From Nitrososphaerota archaeon (GTDB lineage Archaea; Thermoproteota; Nitrososphaeria; Nitrososphaerales; Nitrosopumilaceae), in NCBI GenBank assembly GCA_028867675.1, contig JAGWGA010000015.1:1-42217 (forward strand): a DNA stretch of 42,217 bases, given 5' to 3'. Each line of letters opens with the position of its first letter. Within the stretch, counting starts at the first letter, position 1. This document shows positions 16,788-24,894 of the stretch, piece by piece. The translations under genes and the position numbers were made by a program. The notes beneath the pieces are model-generated. The model did no database searches and had not been told where the DNA came from. It worked only from the letters and a program-made list of their open reading frames with translations.

Positions 16788-17840
16788 TTACACAGGAGTT
16801 AGCGGAGTCTGTGCGATTCCGTCCATCTCGTTGAATCCTGCCATGACATTCATGTTTTGAATGGCAGAACCTGCTGCACCTTTCATAAGGTTGTCTGATG
16901 CTGAAAGAACTACAACTCTATTGTTGTCTTCGTCAATATCAAATCCAACATCACAGAAGTTAGAGCCTACGACAAACTTTGGATCTGGGAATTTGTAAAA
17001 TCCTTTCTTATCACGTATTAGTCTGACAAACTTTTCGTTTTGATATTGTTCACGATATATCTTCCACAAATCCATTTCACTTAGTGGCTGTTTGAGAAAT
17101 ACGTGATTTGTACAGAGAATTCCTCTTACGATATCTACTGCATGAGGACTCATTGATACTTTGATTTTATTTCCAGCAGCTTGTGACAACTCTTGCTCAA
17201 TTTCTCCAGTGTGTCTGTGCTTTGCTGGCTTGTATGGTCTGATTACACCTGATCTCATTGCATGATGAGTTCCTGAAACAGTTCCTGCACCTGCACCTGA
17301 AGAACCAATCTTTGAATCAACTATGATATGTTCAGTATCGATGAGATTCTTTTTGATTAAAGGATACAATCCAAGAATCGATGTTACTGCCATGCATCCG
17401 GGACATGATACAAGCTGAGATTTTTTGATCTCTTCTCTGTGAAGTTCTGGAACTCCAAATACTGACTTTGCTAATAGTTCTGGATGAGGGTGTTGCCAAC
17501 CATACCATTTGTCATAATCTGCAGCATTGTGCAATCGGTAATCTGCACTCAAATCAATTACTTTCATTCCTCTGTCATATAGTGCTTTTACAATGTCAAC
17601 CGCAGTTCCATGTGGTACTGCGGTAAATACTAGATCACACTTGTCTGTTAGTTTATCATAATCAAGTTCTGAAAATGTCAAGTCGGTAAATCCTTTCAAG
17701 CCTGGTTGGATTCTTGATATGTATTCCCCAACATATTGTCTTGAAGTTACCATGGAAATTTCTGCATGTGGATGGCTTACAAGTAATCTGAGAATTTCTC
17801 CTCCGACATAACCTGATGCTCCAACTACACCAACTTTCAT
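16788..17840 (-). CDS. lysY: LysW-aminoadipyl/glutamyl phosphate reductase
   Basis: A 350-residue ArgC-type dehydrogenase. It has the N-terminal NADPH-binding motif VGASGYVGGEILRLL, the catalytic Cys149 in SCPGCMAVTS and the HRHTGEIEQEL segment. It reduces the acyl-phosphate made by LysZ to the semialdehyde used by LysJ. It lies between argX and lysZ on the same strand. About 62 bases separate it from the upstream argX gene, the longest gap within this operon, and that gap is AT-rich enough to hold an internal promoter, although none is clear. Confidence 0.9.
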   Translation of the reverse strand: MKVGVVGASGYVGGEILRLLVSHPHAEISMVTSRQYVGEYISRIQPGLKGFTDLTFSELDYDKLTDKCDLVFTAVPHGTAVDIVKALYDRGMKVIDLSADYRLHNAADYDKWYGWQHPHPELLAKSVFGVPELHREEIKKSQLVSCPGCMAVTSILGLYPLIKKNLIDTEHIIVDSKIGSSGAGAGTVSGTHHAMRSGVIRPYKPAKHRHTGEIEQELSQAAGNKIKVSMSPHAVDIVRGILCTNHVFLKQPLSEMDLWKIYREQYQNEKFVRLIRDKKGFYKFPDPKFVVGSNFCDVGFDIDEDNNRVVVLSASDNLMKGAAGSAIQNMNVMAGFNEMDGIAQTPLTPV

Positions 17841-17902
17841 TGATACTCTCCTACCATAACATAGTATAATTTAAACTCTAAAATTTTTTTCAAATGTTGC
17901 GA

Positions 17903-18760
17903 TTATCGTTTTGCATAGCTTATCGCGTAATCGATCATTTCTTTTGGGATGTTTTTTTTGGCAACTTTTGCCATTCCCTTGAATTCTACCGTATTATTTA
18001 CTTCATGAACTACAAATCCACGTTTTTCATCTTCCATGACGTCAATACCTAAAATTCCTCCTCCTACGGCCTTGGATGCTTTCATGCAAATGTCTTCCAA
18101 CTCCTTTGTAATCTCACATGCAATTGGTTCTGCACCTAGGGCAATGTTTGTCTTAAAGCCACCAGTTGAGGTTCTATACATTGCAGCGATTAACTGGTCT
18201 CCTACAGATATGGCACGAATGTCTCTTGGTGGACGGTTTATCATCTCTTGTAAATAGTAAATTCTGTCTAATGTCCCATCATTTAGTTCTCGGACTTCGA
18301 TTATTGCATCTGCAGTCTCTCTGTCTCTTAGAGGTATTACGCCTCTTCCCCAACTGCCTATGATTGGTTTTATCACCAGGGGATATCCTACTTTTTCTAA
18401 TGTCTCAATTGCTGCCTCTGAAGAGAATGAAAAATATGTTTTAGGAGTTGGTACATTATGCTTCCTTAACAATAATGATGTAATCATCTTGTTTCCACAA
18501 TTATTTGCAACCTCGGTTCTGTTTAATACTGGAATATCTAAAAATTCAAGAGCTGCTGTAAAATGAAGACCACGAAAGTAACTTACACATCTTTCTAAAA
18601 CGACATCTCCAAAATCATAATCGTTTTTTTTACTTTCGGTGGTAAATTGAGTTGTTTTTGCGTCAATCATCTTCGTATCGTGTCCAAGCTCGATTGCTTT
18701 TTGCTCGAGCATTTTTTCCTCAAGTCTTACTCTGTCGAACACGATTCGAACTTTGGGCAT
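17903..18760 (-). CDS. argX: LysW--glutamate ligase (ArgX, RimK-like ATP-grasp)
   Basis: A 285-residue paralogue of the ligase at 11982-12830, sharing VIKPIIGSWGRGVIP, YYLQEMINRPPRDIRAISVG and FVVHEVNNTVEFKG. ArgX attaches glutamate to LysW to begin ornithine and arginine synthesis. It is assigned ArgX rather than LysX because it sits with argG and its own lysW, while the other copy sits with homocitrate synthase; sequence alone, as read here, does not decide specificity. The ATG at 18760 directly abuts the TAA stop of the upstream lysW gene. Confidence 0.85.
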   Translation of the reverse strand: MPKVRIVFDRVRLEEKMLEQKAIELGHDTKMIDAKTTQFTTESKKNDYDFGDVVLERCVSYFRGLHFTAALEFLDIPVLNRTEVANNCGNKMITSLLLRKHNVPTPKTYFSFSSEAAIETLEKVGYPLVIKPIIGSWGRGVIPLRDRETADAIIEVRELNDGTLDRIYYLQEMINRPPRDIRAISVGDQLIAAMYRTSTGGFKTNIALGAEPIACEITKELEDICMKASKAVGGGILGIDVMEDEKRGFVVHEVNNTVEFKGMAKVAKKNIPKEMIDYAISYAKR

Positions 18761-18928
18761 TTACTCTCCCCAATCTTCGCCAACTTTCTCAGCATGTTTT
18801 AATTCGCATGCGGCGCCATTCTTAGAAGCAATCTCGAAATCTGCCCCACAATCAGGACACGAGACTATCTCTCCAACACTTGCGTCGTCTGGAATTTTTA
18901 TTGTTGCATCACATTCTGGACAATTCAT
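18761..18928 (-). CDS. lysW: LysW amino-group carrier protein, canonical EDWGE ending
   Basis: A 55-residue carrier protein with four zinc-binding cysteines (CPEC at residues 3-6 and CPDC at 24-27) and the canonical C-terminus VGEDWGE, whose last Glu receives the substrate. Placed between argG and argX, it is probably the carrier for glutamate and the arginine branch, and it could serve the lysine branch as well. It is shorter than the usual ORF-length cut-off and easily missed. The start is ATG at 18928, eleven bases after the argG stop. Confidence 0.93.
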   Translation of the reverse strand: MNCPECDATIKIPDDASVGEIVSCPDCGADFEIASKNGAACELKHAEKVGEDWGE

Positions 18929-18939
18929 ATTTGATCATT

Positions 18940-20127
18940 TCACCTCTTTTTTAGTAATTTATTAGCTTCTGTTGATTGAAGTCCCCACAGCTCAACGAAT
19001 CCTTTTCCAAGAGTTTGGTCAAAAGTAGAACCAGAACCATATGTTGCCAAGTCATGACTGTACAATGAATATTCTGATTTTCTTCCAACAACTCTTAGGC
19101 TTCCTTTGAACATTTTGAGCTTTACAGATCCGCTAACCCTCTTCTGGGTAGCATTGATAAACATATCTAAATCTGTTTTCAACGGATCTTGCCATAATCC
19201 AGAATATGCTAACCAAGACCATTCTGCATCAACCATTGCTTTGAATTTTAATTCATGTTTTGTTAAAACCATTTTTTCAAGATCTGTATGTGCCTCAATT
19301 ATACACGAAGCGCCGGGTGTCTCGTAAACCTCTCTTGATTTTATCCCAACAACTCTATCTTCGATATGGTCTACAATCCCTATTCCATTTGCACCCGCTT
19401 TTTTGTTGATATGTTTGATTAGTTCAATTGGTTTCATGCGTTTTCCATCAGCTGCAACAGGAATTCCATTTTCAAATTTAATTTCCAAGTATTGCGGTTT
19501 GTCTGGCAAGTTCTTTGTCTTGACCCAGATGAATGCATCATCTGGCGGTTCTGAGAATGCATCTTCCATGTCTCCACCTTCTATTGCTCTTCCCCACAAG
19601 TTTTGATCTATACTGAACTTCTTGGCTGTTGTATCGATTGGAATCTTGTGTTTTTGTGCATACTTTAGTTCTACATAACGTGTTAGATTTAGATCACGTA
19701 TTGGTGCAATAATTGGTAAATTAGAACCAGAACGATATGTCACATCAAATCTTACTTGATCATTTCCTTTGCCTGTGCAACCATGAGCTAATGCTGACGC
19801 ACTTTCTTTTTTTGCAACTTCAACTACTTTTTGTGCAATTAATGGTCGTGCAAGTGCTGTTGCTAGACAATATTTCTTTTGATATAGTGCATTTGCTTTG
19901 ATTGCTGGAAAGATGAAACTGTCTACAAATTCTTGTCGTGCATCTATATTGTAATGTTTTAAAACGCCAAGACTTTTTGCTTTGGATGAAATCTTTGCAA
20001 GATTATCTTCTTGACCTACATCCACTGTAACTGTTACAACATCTAGATTGTGTTTTTCTTGGAGATATTTTATGACAACTGAAGTATCTAGTCCGCCAGA
20101 GAAAGCTAGAACTGCTTTTCCTTTCAT
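18940..20127 (-). CDS. argG: Argininosuccinate synthase
   Basis: A 395-residue argininosuccinate synthase that joins citrulline and aspartate with ATP in arginine synthesis. The PP-loop AFSGGLDTSVVIKYL is at the N-terminus, followed by TVDVGQE and ALAHGCTGKGNDQVRFD. It is the first gene of the leftward argG-lysW-argX-lysY-lysZ-lysJ-lrp operon. Argininosuccinate lyase is not in the window. Upstream, about 30 bases before the ATG, an ATAAATGC element (20153-20160) may serve as the TATA box. The gene is divergent from the ABC transporter. Confidence 0.96.
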   Translation of the reverse strand: MKGKAVLAFSGGLDTSVVIKYLQEKHNLDVVTVTVDVGQEDNLAKISSKAKSLGVLKHYNIDARQEFVDSFIFPAIKANALYQKKYCLATALARPLIAQKVVEVAKKESASALAHGCTGKGNDQVRFDVTYRSGSNLPIIAPIRDLNLTRYVELKYAQKHKIPIDTTAKKFSIDQNLWGRAIEGGDMEDAFSEPPDDAFIWVKTKNLPDKPQYLEIKFENGIPVAADGKRMKPIELIKHINKKAGANGIGIVDHIEDRVVGIKSREVYETPGASCIIEAHTDLEKMVLTKHELKFKAMVDAEWSWLAYSGLWQDPLKTDLDMFINATQKRVSGSVKLKMFKGSLRVVGRKSEYSLYSHDLATYGSGSTFDQTLGKGFVELWGLQSTEANKLLKKR

Positions 20128-20296
20128 CGAGGTTTTGTGTGATCAGAATTTAGCATTTATCTTTTATGGTAAGCAAATTGATCCAATTTTTATTTTGAAA
20201 AAATAATGCAAAATTAGTTTTTACATGATTTACAAATCAAATTAGTCCAAGCTAAAATTCGATCACTATTTAACCAATATATTATAACGCTGTTAT

Positions 20297-20371
20297 ATGA
20301 AATTCATACCCTTTACGGGCATCATAGTAGGAACTATTCTACAAATTACATTAGGAGATTTTCAGAATTGA
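20297..20371 (+). CDS. Possible 24-residue leader ORF before the ABC transporter
   Basis: The ORF begins MKFIPFTGIIVGTILQI, is hydrophobic with one early lysine, and ends with a TGA that overlaps the TTG start of the ATPase gene (TTGA). A CTATTTAA element centred near 20270 would place transcription start at this ATG. A competing TATA-like TATATTATAA at 20278-20287 would start downstream of the ATG and leave a leader with the GGAG motif instead. Whether the peptide is made is uncertain. It does not look like a remnant of a complete binding protein. Confidence 0.3.
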   Translation: MKFIPFTGIIVGTILQITLGDFQN

Positions 20372-21144
20372 CAAAACTTCAGGCAAAAAATATTGTAAAA
20401 CACTTTGATCATAATGGAAATTCTGTTGTTGCTTTGGATGGTATTACACTAAATGTCGAAGAAGGAGATTTTGTATGCATTGTAGGTCCATCTGGATGTG
20501 GAAAATCTACATTTCTAAATATTATAGCTGGACTTGAGCAGCCTGATTCTGGAGAAATTCTTCTAAATGGAAAACCCATTTCAGAAACTGGTCCTGACAG
20601 GACAATGGTATTTCAAGAAGGTGCACTTTTCCCTTGGCTCAAAGTAATTGACAATGTTGAATTTGGATTAAAGATGGCAGGAATTCCTAAGGATGAACGC
20701 AGGGAAATATCTAGAAGATATTTGGATATGATGCAGCTTACAAAATTTGCTGACTCGTACACATATCAACTTTCAACTGGAATGAAACAAAGAGTTGCGA
20801 TAGCAAGAGCTCTTGCAATGGACCCAGAAATTCTCTTAATGGATGAGCCTTTTGCGGCACTTGATTCGCAAACAAGAGATCTGTTATTAGTTGAATTACA
20901 ACTAATCTGGGAAAGAACGAAGAAGACTATAATATTTGTAACACATAATATTTCAGAATCCGTAATATTGGGAAATAAAGTTGAGATCTTCAAAAACAGA
21001 CCATCAAAAATAAAAAAAGAAATTATAATTGATTATCGAAGACCACGACTTACTGAAGACGCCAATCTTCAAAAATATTATCATGAAATTCTTCAAGAAT
21101 TAAAATCCGAAGTAATGGCACGCTCAAAGGATGATCTAAAATGA
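20368..21144 (+). CDS. NitT/TauT-type ABC transporter ATPase
   Basis: A 258-residue ATPase of the nitrate/sulfonate/taurine importer class. Walker A GPSGCGKST is at residues 40-48, the Q-loop Gln is at 83, Walker B ILLMDEP is at about 155-161 and the H-loop VTH is near 193. The signature motif is LSTGM instead of the usual LSGG(Q/M). The TTG start at 20368 is preceded by TAGGAG about ten bases upstream. The permease follows with an ATGA overlap. The substrate is not predictable from the ATPase; nitrate, sulfonate, taurine or a pyrimidine precursor are all transported by relatives. Confidence 0.9.
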   Translation: MTKLQAKNIVKHFDHNGNSVVALDGITLNVEEGDFVCIVGPSGCGKSTFLNIIAGLEQPDSGEILLNGKPISETGPDRTMVFQEGALFPWLKVIDNVEFGLKMAGIPKDERREISRRYLDMMQLTKFADSYTYQLSTGMKQRVAIARALAMDPEILLMDEPFAALDSQTRDLLLVELQLIWERTKKTIIFVTHNISESVILGNKVEIFKNRPSKIKKEIIIDYRRPRLTEDANLQKYYHEILQELKSEVMARSKDDLK

Positions 21145-21902
21145 ATGCAAAACTTTTGTATAAACAGATTTTATTTTACGTAGGAATTATAGCTGTATGG
21201 CAAGTCATATTTTTGACACATGTTGTACCTTCACAAGCTCTTCCATCACCATTACAAGTGGGACAATTATTACTCAAAGAAGCCGCAGATGGTAGTTTGC
21301 CATATGCAATTGGAGTTAGTATGTGGAGACTGGTTGTTGGTCTGATTATTGCTATTGTAGGTGGCTTGACTCTAGGCATCTTAATGGCAAAAATTGAGAC
21401 AGCTAATCAAACAATTGGTTCTCTCATATTGGGCTTACAATCAATTCCTTCGGTAGCTTGGGTTCCTCTTGCACTTTTGTGGTTTGGCCCAACTGACGCA
21501 GGTACAATTTTTGTTGTAGTTGCAGGGGCTTTATTTGCGATCTCAATTAACACTCATTCTGGAATAAAGAATATTCCACCAACTTACATCGCAGCAGGAA
21601 AAAACATGGGCGCAAGTGGTTTACAACTTATTACAAATGTGATGATTCCCGCAGCACTTCCATACTTGATCACTGGTTTTAAACAAGGGTGGGCATATGC
21701 CTGGAGAGGTGTAATTGCAGCAGAAATTATATTTTCTATTGCCGGACTTGGATTTTTACTAAATCTTGGAAAGCACAATAACGACATATCACAAGTAACT
21801 GGCATTCTTATCATTATAATGATAATAGGAATTCTAGTTGACGGTTTTGTATTCAAAAAACTTGAAGCAAAAATCTTGGCCCGTTGGGGATTACTGAAAT
21901 AA
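21141..21902 (+). CDS. NitT/TauT-type ABC transporter permease
   Basis: A 253-residue integral membrane permease with about six hydrophobic segments and the EAA-type cytoplasmic loop AAGKNMGASGLQLITNVMIP (near residues 154-173), which contacts the ATPase. It overlaps the ATPase gene by four bases, so the two form one import complex. The QSIPSVAWVPLALLWFG segment is characteristic of the NitT/TauT (SsuC/TauC) subfamily. No periplasmic-type solute-binding protein gene is next to it; the following gene is on the other strand and is not such a protein. Confidence 0.9.
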   Translation: MNAKLLYKQILFYVGIIAVWQVIFLTHVVPSQALPSPLQVGQLLLKEAADGSLPYAIGVSMWRLVVGLIIAIVGGLTLGILMAKIETANQTIGSLILGLQSIPSVAWVPLALLWFGPTDAGTIFVVVAGALFAISINTHSGIKNIPPTYIAAGKNMGASGLQLITNVMIPAALPYLITGFKQGWAYAWRGVIAAEIIFSIAGLGFLLNLGKHNNDISQVTGILIIIMIIGILVDGFVFKKLEAKILARWGLLK

Positions 21903-21910
21903 TTTTTATC

Positions 21911-22969
21911 CTAATCTGTTCTCTTTTTCCAAATTATAATAGAAATTATAGCAGCTGCAATTGGTATTATAATTAAAAGAAAGCTTCTGCTGTCCTTTAG
22001 TGAAAACTCTGGAATTGCGCCAATTGGACTAAATCCTGAAATGGTTACATAAGATGTAGATTGCGGTGCAAGATCAAATGCTACGTGCCAATAGCCATCA
22101 GGGTCTTTGCTTTGAAGAAATTCTATCTGTTTACCGTCTAGCGTTACTGTGTATTTCTGATCGTTGGATTCTTCTGGAATCATGAAATTTACAAACCCTT
22201 TATCTGGAAATGGATATCTTATGGTTAAACTAACACTCTGTGCAAAATCATCAAACTTTGCATCGTTGACATATCCTGAAGATACATATGTTATGTAAAA
22301 CGGTTGACCGGTTCTTTGTAGTTTGATTGTCTGGGTTGGGTCCTCACCTAGTGCAAAACAGCTATAGTAACTTAGTTTTGATGCACGATTAGGATCAGGA
22401 TACATTGAAAATGCAATCTTTTGACCAGGTTCCATCTTTTCAATTGTCTCAATGCTTTTGCCTGTGTCTAAGAACTTTCCATCTTTTCCATAAATTGCTG
22501 CATATACTATAACTCCATAGGCAGGAGAAGTATCATTATTTAGAATAAAACCCGAAGAATGCCCATCTGGATGCTTTATCAAAGTTCTGTCATAGATTAC
22601 ATCAATATTTACAGCGTCATGATTTGATGTTACAAAACTAACTTGAGGTTTTTCAAGAATTGCGTTTTTACCCTCCACTTGCGGTATTTTGATCTTAAAT
22701 GGAATATCTTTTCCTGAATTTACAGTTGAAAGGGTAAAGTTATCTGAGATTGCATTGTCGTCATCTTTTACATTGATTGTAACTGAAGGAATTATTGGCT
22801 TGTCTTCTGTATTTTTTACAGCCCCCACTACAGTGTAGATTCCATTTGAATCATAATATCCTAAATATTCATTATCTGGAATCCATACGTTTGCCGATGC
22901 AGTATTGGAAGAAACTATTCCTAATACTACCAATGCAACAAATATGGGAATTACAACAAGTAATCGCAT
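21911..22969 (-). CDS. Surface protein with signal peptide and PEF-type C-terminal anchor
   Basis: 352 residues with an N-terminal signal peptide (MRLLVVIPIFVALVVLGIVS) and a beta-rich extracellular region. A C-terminal tripartite tail reads IPEF, then a hydrophobic helix (LLIIIPIAAAIISIIIW), then KKR. This layout resembles the PEF/PEFG-CTERM sorting signals of archaea, which thaumarchaeosortase-type enzymes are thought to process; here the residue after PEF is Ser rather than Gly. The ectodomain repeats phrases such as VNDAKFDDFAQSVSLTIRYPF but no enzyme family is recognised. The function is unknown. It converges with the permease gene with eight bases between stops. Confidence 0.75.
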   Translation of the reverse strand: MRLLVVIPIFVALVVLGIVSSNTASANVWIPDNEYLGYYDSNGIYTVVGAVKNTEDKPIIPSVTINVKDDDNAISDNFTLSTVNSGKDIPFKIKIPQVEGKNAILEKPQVSFVTSNHDAVNIDVIYDRTLIKHPDGHSSGFILNNDTSPAYGVIVYAAIYGKDGKFLDTGKSIETIEKMEPGQKIAFSMYPDPNRASKLSYYSCFALGEDPTQTIKLQRTGQPFYITYVSSGYVNDAKFDDFAQSVSLTIRYPFPDKGFVNFMIPEESNDQKYTVTLDGKQIEFLQSKDPDGYWHVAFDLAPQSTSYVTISGFSPIGAIPEFSLKDSRSFLLIIIPIAAAIISIIIWKKRTD

Positions 22970-23051
22970 CTAATAACGCTCTCTTGGATGTCTATCTTTA
23001 ATTTTAAGCTAGGCCCTGATTTCTATCCTTGTTACACATAATTTACAAAAT

Positions 23052-23807
23052 TTACTTTAATTTTTGTAAAAGATCTAGCGCTCCCGTAAAGTCATTTGGA
23101 GAGCTTACCAATACATTTCCTGCAATCTTATCCACCTGTTTTACAAAAGATACCAAGTCCTTGTTATATTCTGACCAGTTTAGTTTTAACATTTGAGCAG
23201 ATTTGAGATTTTTCTCAGACGATACCAACACACATGGAATTATTTTAAATCCTTGAGGCTTTAGTTTGTCTACTAGTCTTGTTACTTGATCAATGGAACT
23301 TATGACCTGAGTTACAAATCCCTTTGGCTGAGCCTCTATTTTTTTATGCATCTTTTCAAAATCTGGATTGCTTGAAATTGAAAGATACATGTCTATTCTT
23401 TTTCCAAAGCCTTGTTCATTGAACTGTTTTACAACATCGCTTGGAACTAGTCCCGAGTCTGTTGGACCTGCTGGAGGTGCATCGCCTTTGAGAATTAGAA
23501 CACCGTTTAAATTTAACAAAATGGCATCACATATGGTCTGTGTGATAGAAGTGACATTTCTGTCTCTTACTCGAATACTTGCAGTAATTCTTATTTTATT
23601 ATTGGAATTTCGTATGAAAAATCCTGCAGTAATGGGTGAGACTCGGGGAATTCCAAGTACAGAATCAGTCAGATGGACTCCATCACATATTTGACCAATC
23701 TTTCCAGCTCGCTCCTTTAGTTTTTCAACTGAATCCGATAACTGGTCATGAGACAAGATGGTATCTTGTATAACTTTGGGTGGGTTGATCTCATAGATTA
23801 TGGTCAT
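23052..23807 (-). CDS. Methylenetetrahydrofolate reductase-like protein
   Basis: A 251-residue TIM-barrel-type protein resembling the MetF/MTHFR superfamily. It opens with TIIYEINPPK, the counterpart of the FEFFPPK start of MetF, has a DGVHLTDSVLG segment and the LLNLNGVLILKGDAPP strand typical of the family. MTHFR supplies methyl-tetrahydropterin for methionine synthase, and the divergently transcribed methionine-synthase genes to the right make that role likely. It is shorter and more divergent than E. coli MetF (about 296 residues), so the electron donor and exact pterin are unclear. A TTATAA box is centred 26 bases before its ATG. Confidence 0.78.
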   Translation of the reverse strand: MTIIYEINPPKVIQDTILSHDQLSDSVEKLKERAGKIGQICDGVHLTDSVLGIPRVSPITAGFFIRNSNNKIRITASIRVRDRNVTSITQTICDAILLNLNGVLILKGDAPPAGPTDSGLVPSDVVKQFNEQGFGKRIDMYLSISSNPDFEKMHKKIEAQPKGFVTQVISSIDQVTRLVDKLKPQGFKIIPCVLVSSEKNLKSAQMLKLNWSEYNKDLVSFVKQVDKIAGNVLVSSPNDFTGALDLLQKLK

Positions 23808-23830
23808 AATTGACTGTCCTGATTACTTGA

Positions 23831-23836
23831 TTATAA
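23831..23836 (-). promoter_or_regulatory. TATA box for the MTHFR-like gene
   Basis: TTATAA, read as GGTTATAATC on the minus strand, is centred about 26 bases before the ATG at 23807, the spacing expected for a leaderless archaeal transcript. Confidence 0.55.
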
Positions 23837-23905
23837 CCTTTGAAGATGTGGATTTTGTGACAAAACAAAACAGAATTAAATTGATGTAAACCCGTCTGAA
23901 TTGTA

Positions 23906-24868
23906 TTGACCGAAAAAATTCCTCTGGATCAATTGATGAAACAAAAAGTTGTACTATTTGATGGTGCAATGGGTACAGAGATTCAAAAACTAAATCCAAA
24001 ACCTGAAGATTTTCCAGATGGTAAAGAAGGATTCAACGATGGATTGTCATTTACGAGACCTGAATGGATTAAAAATATTCACAGATCATACTTGCGTGCA
24101 GGAGCAGATTGTGTTGAAACCAATACATTTGGTTCAAACAAACTAAAGTTGGAAGAATACGGATATGGTGATCAGACCCTTGAATATAACAAAAAGATAG
24201 CCGAGCTTGCAGTTGAAGTTACCAAGGAATTCCCAGACAAGTCAAGATATGTTGTTGGCTCCATGGGCCCAACAGGTTTTCTTCCTAGCTCAAATGATCC
24301 ATCACTTGGACAAATAAAACTCAACGAGATAAGAGAAGCATTTGAAATTCAAGCAGAAGGTCTAATTCTTGGAGGCGTTGATGCATTACTAATTGAAACA
24401 AGTCAAGATATCTTAGAAGTAAAGCTTGCAATTGAAGCATGTCATAATGCGTTTAAAAAAACTGGTAGAAAGATTCCAATCATTGCAAATGTTACATTGG
24501 ATAAATATGGAAAGATGCTTCTTGGTACAAACGTCCAAGCTGCATACACCACAATCTCTGAGATGGGAATTGATGCTTTTGGATTAAACTGTTCCACAGG
24601 ACCAAATGAGATGATTTCAAGTGTCCAATGGCTCAACGAACAAAATGAATTACCGTTACTTGTGGTGCCAAATGCAGGAATGCCTGAAAATCAAGGAGGA
24701 AGAGCAGTCTACAAAATGGCACCATCGGAGATGTCAAAAGTAATGTCTGATTTTCTAACACAGTATCCGAATGTGAGAATAATTGGAGGATGTTGTGGAA
24801 CAAACCCTGAACATATCTCTCTGTTACGAAAAGTAATTGACGAAAAGGCGACAGAAAATAATCGCTAG
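23906..24868 (+). CDS. metH: Homocysteine S-methyltransferase module of split methionine synthase
   Basis: A 320-residue homocysteine-binding methyltransferase, equivalent to the N-terminal module of MetH. Zinc ligands are visible as Cys229 in GLNCSTGP and Cys296-Cys297 in GGCCGTNPEH. The N-terminal LFDGAMGTEIQKL and VETNTFGSN motifs are typical. The gene ends 17-26 bases before a gene coding for the remaining MetH modules, so the two products together would form a complete cobalamin-dependent methionine synthase. The start codon is TTG at 23906. Betaine- or S-methylmethionine-homocysteine methyltransferase are alternatives, but the neighbour argues against them. Confidence 0.88.
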   Translation: MTEKIPLDQLMKQKVVLFDGAMGTEIQKLNPKPEDFPDGKEGFNDGLSFTRPEWIKNIHRSYLRAGADCVETNTFGSNKLKLEEYGYGDQTLEYNKKIAELAVEVTKEFPDKSRYVVGSMGPTGFLPSSNDPSLGQIKLNEIREAFEIQAEGLILGGVDALLIETSQDILEVKLAIEACHNAFKKTGRKIPIIANVTLDKYGKMLLGTNVQAAYTTISEMGIDAFGLNCSTGPNEMISSVQWLNEQNELPLLVVPNAGMPENQGGRAVYKMAPSEMSKVMSDFLTQYPNVRIIGGCCGTNPEHISLLRKVIDEKATENNR

Positions 24869-24894
24869 GTATTTAGAAAAAGTGATTGAGAACG

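Noticed and set aside
24886-24894. TTG at 24886 as the start of the second MetH gene
   Set aside because: It lacks an upstream Shine-Dalgarno motif, while ATG at 24895 has AGTGAT at a suitable distance.
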